From UBA4656 sp002405525 (GTDB taxonomy: Bacteria; Pseudomonadota; Gammaproteobacteria; Xanthomonadales; Ahniellaceae), in contig DAIMGT010000104.1 in NCBI GenBank assembly GCA_036723735.1, positions 1 to 8,062 on the forward strand: a stretch of 8,062 nt of DNA, read 5' to 3'. The notes under the pieces were generated by a model. It had not been told where the DNA came from. It was given only the letters and a program-made list of their open reading frames with translations, and made no database searches. A program made the translations under genes and the position numbers. Of this stretch, positions 7,656 to 8,062 are shown piece by piece (within the stretch, counting starts at the first letter, position 1; every line of letters begins with the position of its first letter).

Positions 7656-8060
7656 CCTCCGCAGCAGCCGGCACGGCCGGTCCGCGTCCACGTCCGCCGG
7701 CAGCCGAGTGCGCGCGCCTTCGACAGCGATCTCGATCGGCGAGCAAACCGGTCCGTCGACCACGATCGGCACCCGTGCACCCGCACGTGCCGACGCCGCC
7801 TCACGCAATCGCCGGCGCCAATCGCCCATGCTCGACAGCGCAACCCGGTGTCGCAGGCACCAATCGCACCGGCTCAATCCCCTGGCCTCGAACGCCTGGA
7901 CCCGCTTGCGCCACATCGCCGCCCTCGCCACCGCTCAGCCCTCGCGAAAACTGGCAAGCTTCCAGCAGCAAATCGCCGGCTGAACGGTGGTGTGGCCGGA
8001 TGCTTGCGCGGCAGCGGGTCCACGTCGAGCCTCGCCGACGCGATCATCGCGCGCCTCTGA
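6456..8060 (+). CDS. IS4-family (IS10-like) transposase with D-to-E change and C-terminal read-through
   Basis: The ATG at 6456 follows GGAGG (6446-6450) at five bases and is preferred over the upstream GTG at 6375. Numbering from it, the RNase-H-like core shows the first catalytic Asp98 in WVIAVDWSAV. The second acid sits in VIVISEAGLPTPWFR, where Glu164 stands in place of the expected Asp. The third is Glu294 within the IS4 Y-(2)-R-(3)-E-(6)-K signature (Tyr287, Arg290, Glu294, Lys301; text YARRMQIEENFRDTK). These positions line up with D97, D161 and E292 of Tn10 transposase. The likely native protein ends at the element's right end, about 400 residues, near IS10's 402. Here no stop occurs and the frame runs ~135 codons through the antisense of an IS66 gene to TGA 8058-8060. 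The altered acid and the tail make activity doubtful. Confidence 0.85.
   Translation: MHAEAIVTRFVEQAWAAIHGTRRRVLAAMVWAAMCGTVVSLSRLARGMVGAGRTAKAALKRLDRLVGHARIERQVDVLAQAILLRLARWMDPWVIAVDWSAVTPGRTFVALRAAVVWSGMGRGLQVCQRVYPAKLQGNGKAERSFLRDLSRMILRGTRVIVISEAGLPTPWFRAVTRPGRGWIGRVRRGNQVRRGDGLWRDARGFGQRATAQAVRMSDCELTCKQRLACDLVMARRAPAGRKTYRRPGHGSLPKAAGEARRSAREPWVLAHSIDLRDRRPDEIVALYARRMQIEENFRDTKSLAFGMGTEIGRSRSALRLRALLLIATLAAYLLWHLGQLAEAEGMAKRFKVTSRTTRELSIVALAMLLCTERIIRFTPQAVAELHDKLNWGGEKRGERQPPQQPARPVRVHVRRQPSARAFDSDLDRRANRSVDHDRHPCTRTCRRRLTQSPAPIAHARQRNPVSQAPIAPAQSPGLERLDPLAPHRRPRHRSALAKTGKLPAANRRLNGGVAGCLRGSGSTSSLADAIIARL
7656..7931 (-). pseudogene. tnpA: IS66-family accessory protein TnpA, 3'-truncated
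   Basis: On the minus strand the frame opens with GTG at 7931 (or ATG at 7916), just after an in-frame TGA. It reads MWRKRVQAFEARGLSRCDWC, then GDWRRRLREA, the helix-turn-helix region of IS66 accessory TnpA proteins. Further on, PIEIAVEGARTRLPADVDAD and CRLLRRL match the conserved C-terminal block. About 92 codons remain, slightly shorter than usual, and the frame then passes directly into the end of the IS10-like element. The tnpB and tnpC genes expected downstream are not found on either side of the IS10-like element, so this is a fragment of an IS66 element. TnpA is thought to be needed for IS66 transposition. Confidence 0.75.
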
Positions 8061-8062
8061 GC
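7932..8062. other. Sequence upstream of the IS66 tnpA fragment; no gene seen
   Basis: These 131 bases hold only the read-through tail of the IS10-like transposase frame on the plus strand. In an intact IS66 element the left inverted repeat would lie just ahead of tnpA, but I cannot identify it here. No promoter or RNA gene is evident. Confidence 0.4.

Noticed and set aside
6317..7664. Target-site duplication of the IS10-like element
   Set aside because: CCCTTTCCG and CCTCCGCAG do not match; the resemblance is only partial.
6258..7931. A 557-codon open frame antisense to the whole IS10-like transposase
   Set aside because: Only its first ~92 codons (IS66 TnpA) look like a protein. The rest is antisense of the transposase, with biased composition and no recognisable domain.

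Overview
This is a high-GC proteobacterial chromosome segment. The likely source is the Xanthomonadaceae/Lysobacteraceae. This rests on inference: the style of the aroK, aroB and GlcD-like sequences, the dusA / GlcD-like oxidase / atypical SDR / aroK-aroB neighbourhood, and TAGAAT boxes placed very close to start codons. No database search was possible.

Layout. Positions 1-432 hold no convincing complete gene. They contain the region downstream of an IS91-type transposase, with short direct repeats (GTTAGC x3, and a CCCTTTCCGGTT box twice, 33 bp apart). At 433-1004, minus strand, lies the C-terminal part of an IS91-family transposase, broken by two frameshifts. It is joined at about 1004/1005 to the first ~75 codons of dusA (1005-1242, minus), which is itself frameshifted. 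Two intact housekeeping-type genes follow and converge with overlapping stop codons: a GlcD/D2HGDH-like FAD-linked oxidase (1294-2631, +) and an atypical YeeZ-like SDR (2628-3434/3452, -). Next comes a dead shikimate operon: aroK (3485-4023) with a frameshift and several altered active-site residues, translationally coupled by ATGA to an aroB (4023-4280) that has lost roughly three quarters of its length by an internal in-frame deletion.

From 4327 to 6289 there is a less GC-extreme accessory pair: a LysR-type regulator (minus) divergent from a predicted exported two-domain protein (an N-terminal domain resembling dimeric alpha/beta-barrel proteins plus a C-terminal NTF2/lumazine-binding-like domain). 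A perfect 12-bp palindrome lies in their 94-bp intergenic space, over a possible -10 box.

The right end is mobile DNA. An IS10-group IS4-family element of ~1330 bp (6326-7655) encodes a transposase whose second DDE residue is Glu instead of Asp and whose frame runs on past the element. It abuts the truncated TnpA accessory gene of an IS66-family element (7656-7931, minus).

Together the window looks like a conserved chromosomal locus (dusA, oxidase, SDR, aroKB) being eroded by insertion elements and deletion: dusA, aroK and aroB are dead while the oxidase and SDR between them stay open. If aroK and aroB here are the only copies, the organism could not make chorismate. A second functional copy elsewhere is the obvious thing to look for. 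I did not find a clearly new multi-gene defence or metabolic system. The most interesting items are the mini-aroB relic, the dusA-IS91 chimera, the regulator/exported-protein pair with its palindrome, and the catalytic substitution in the IS10-like transposase.
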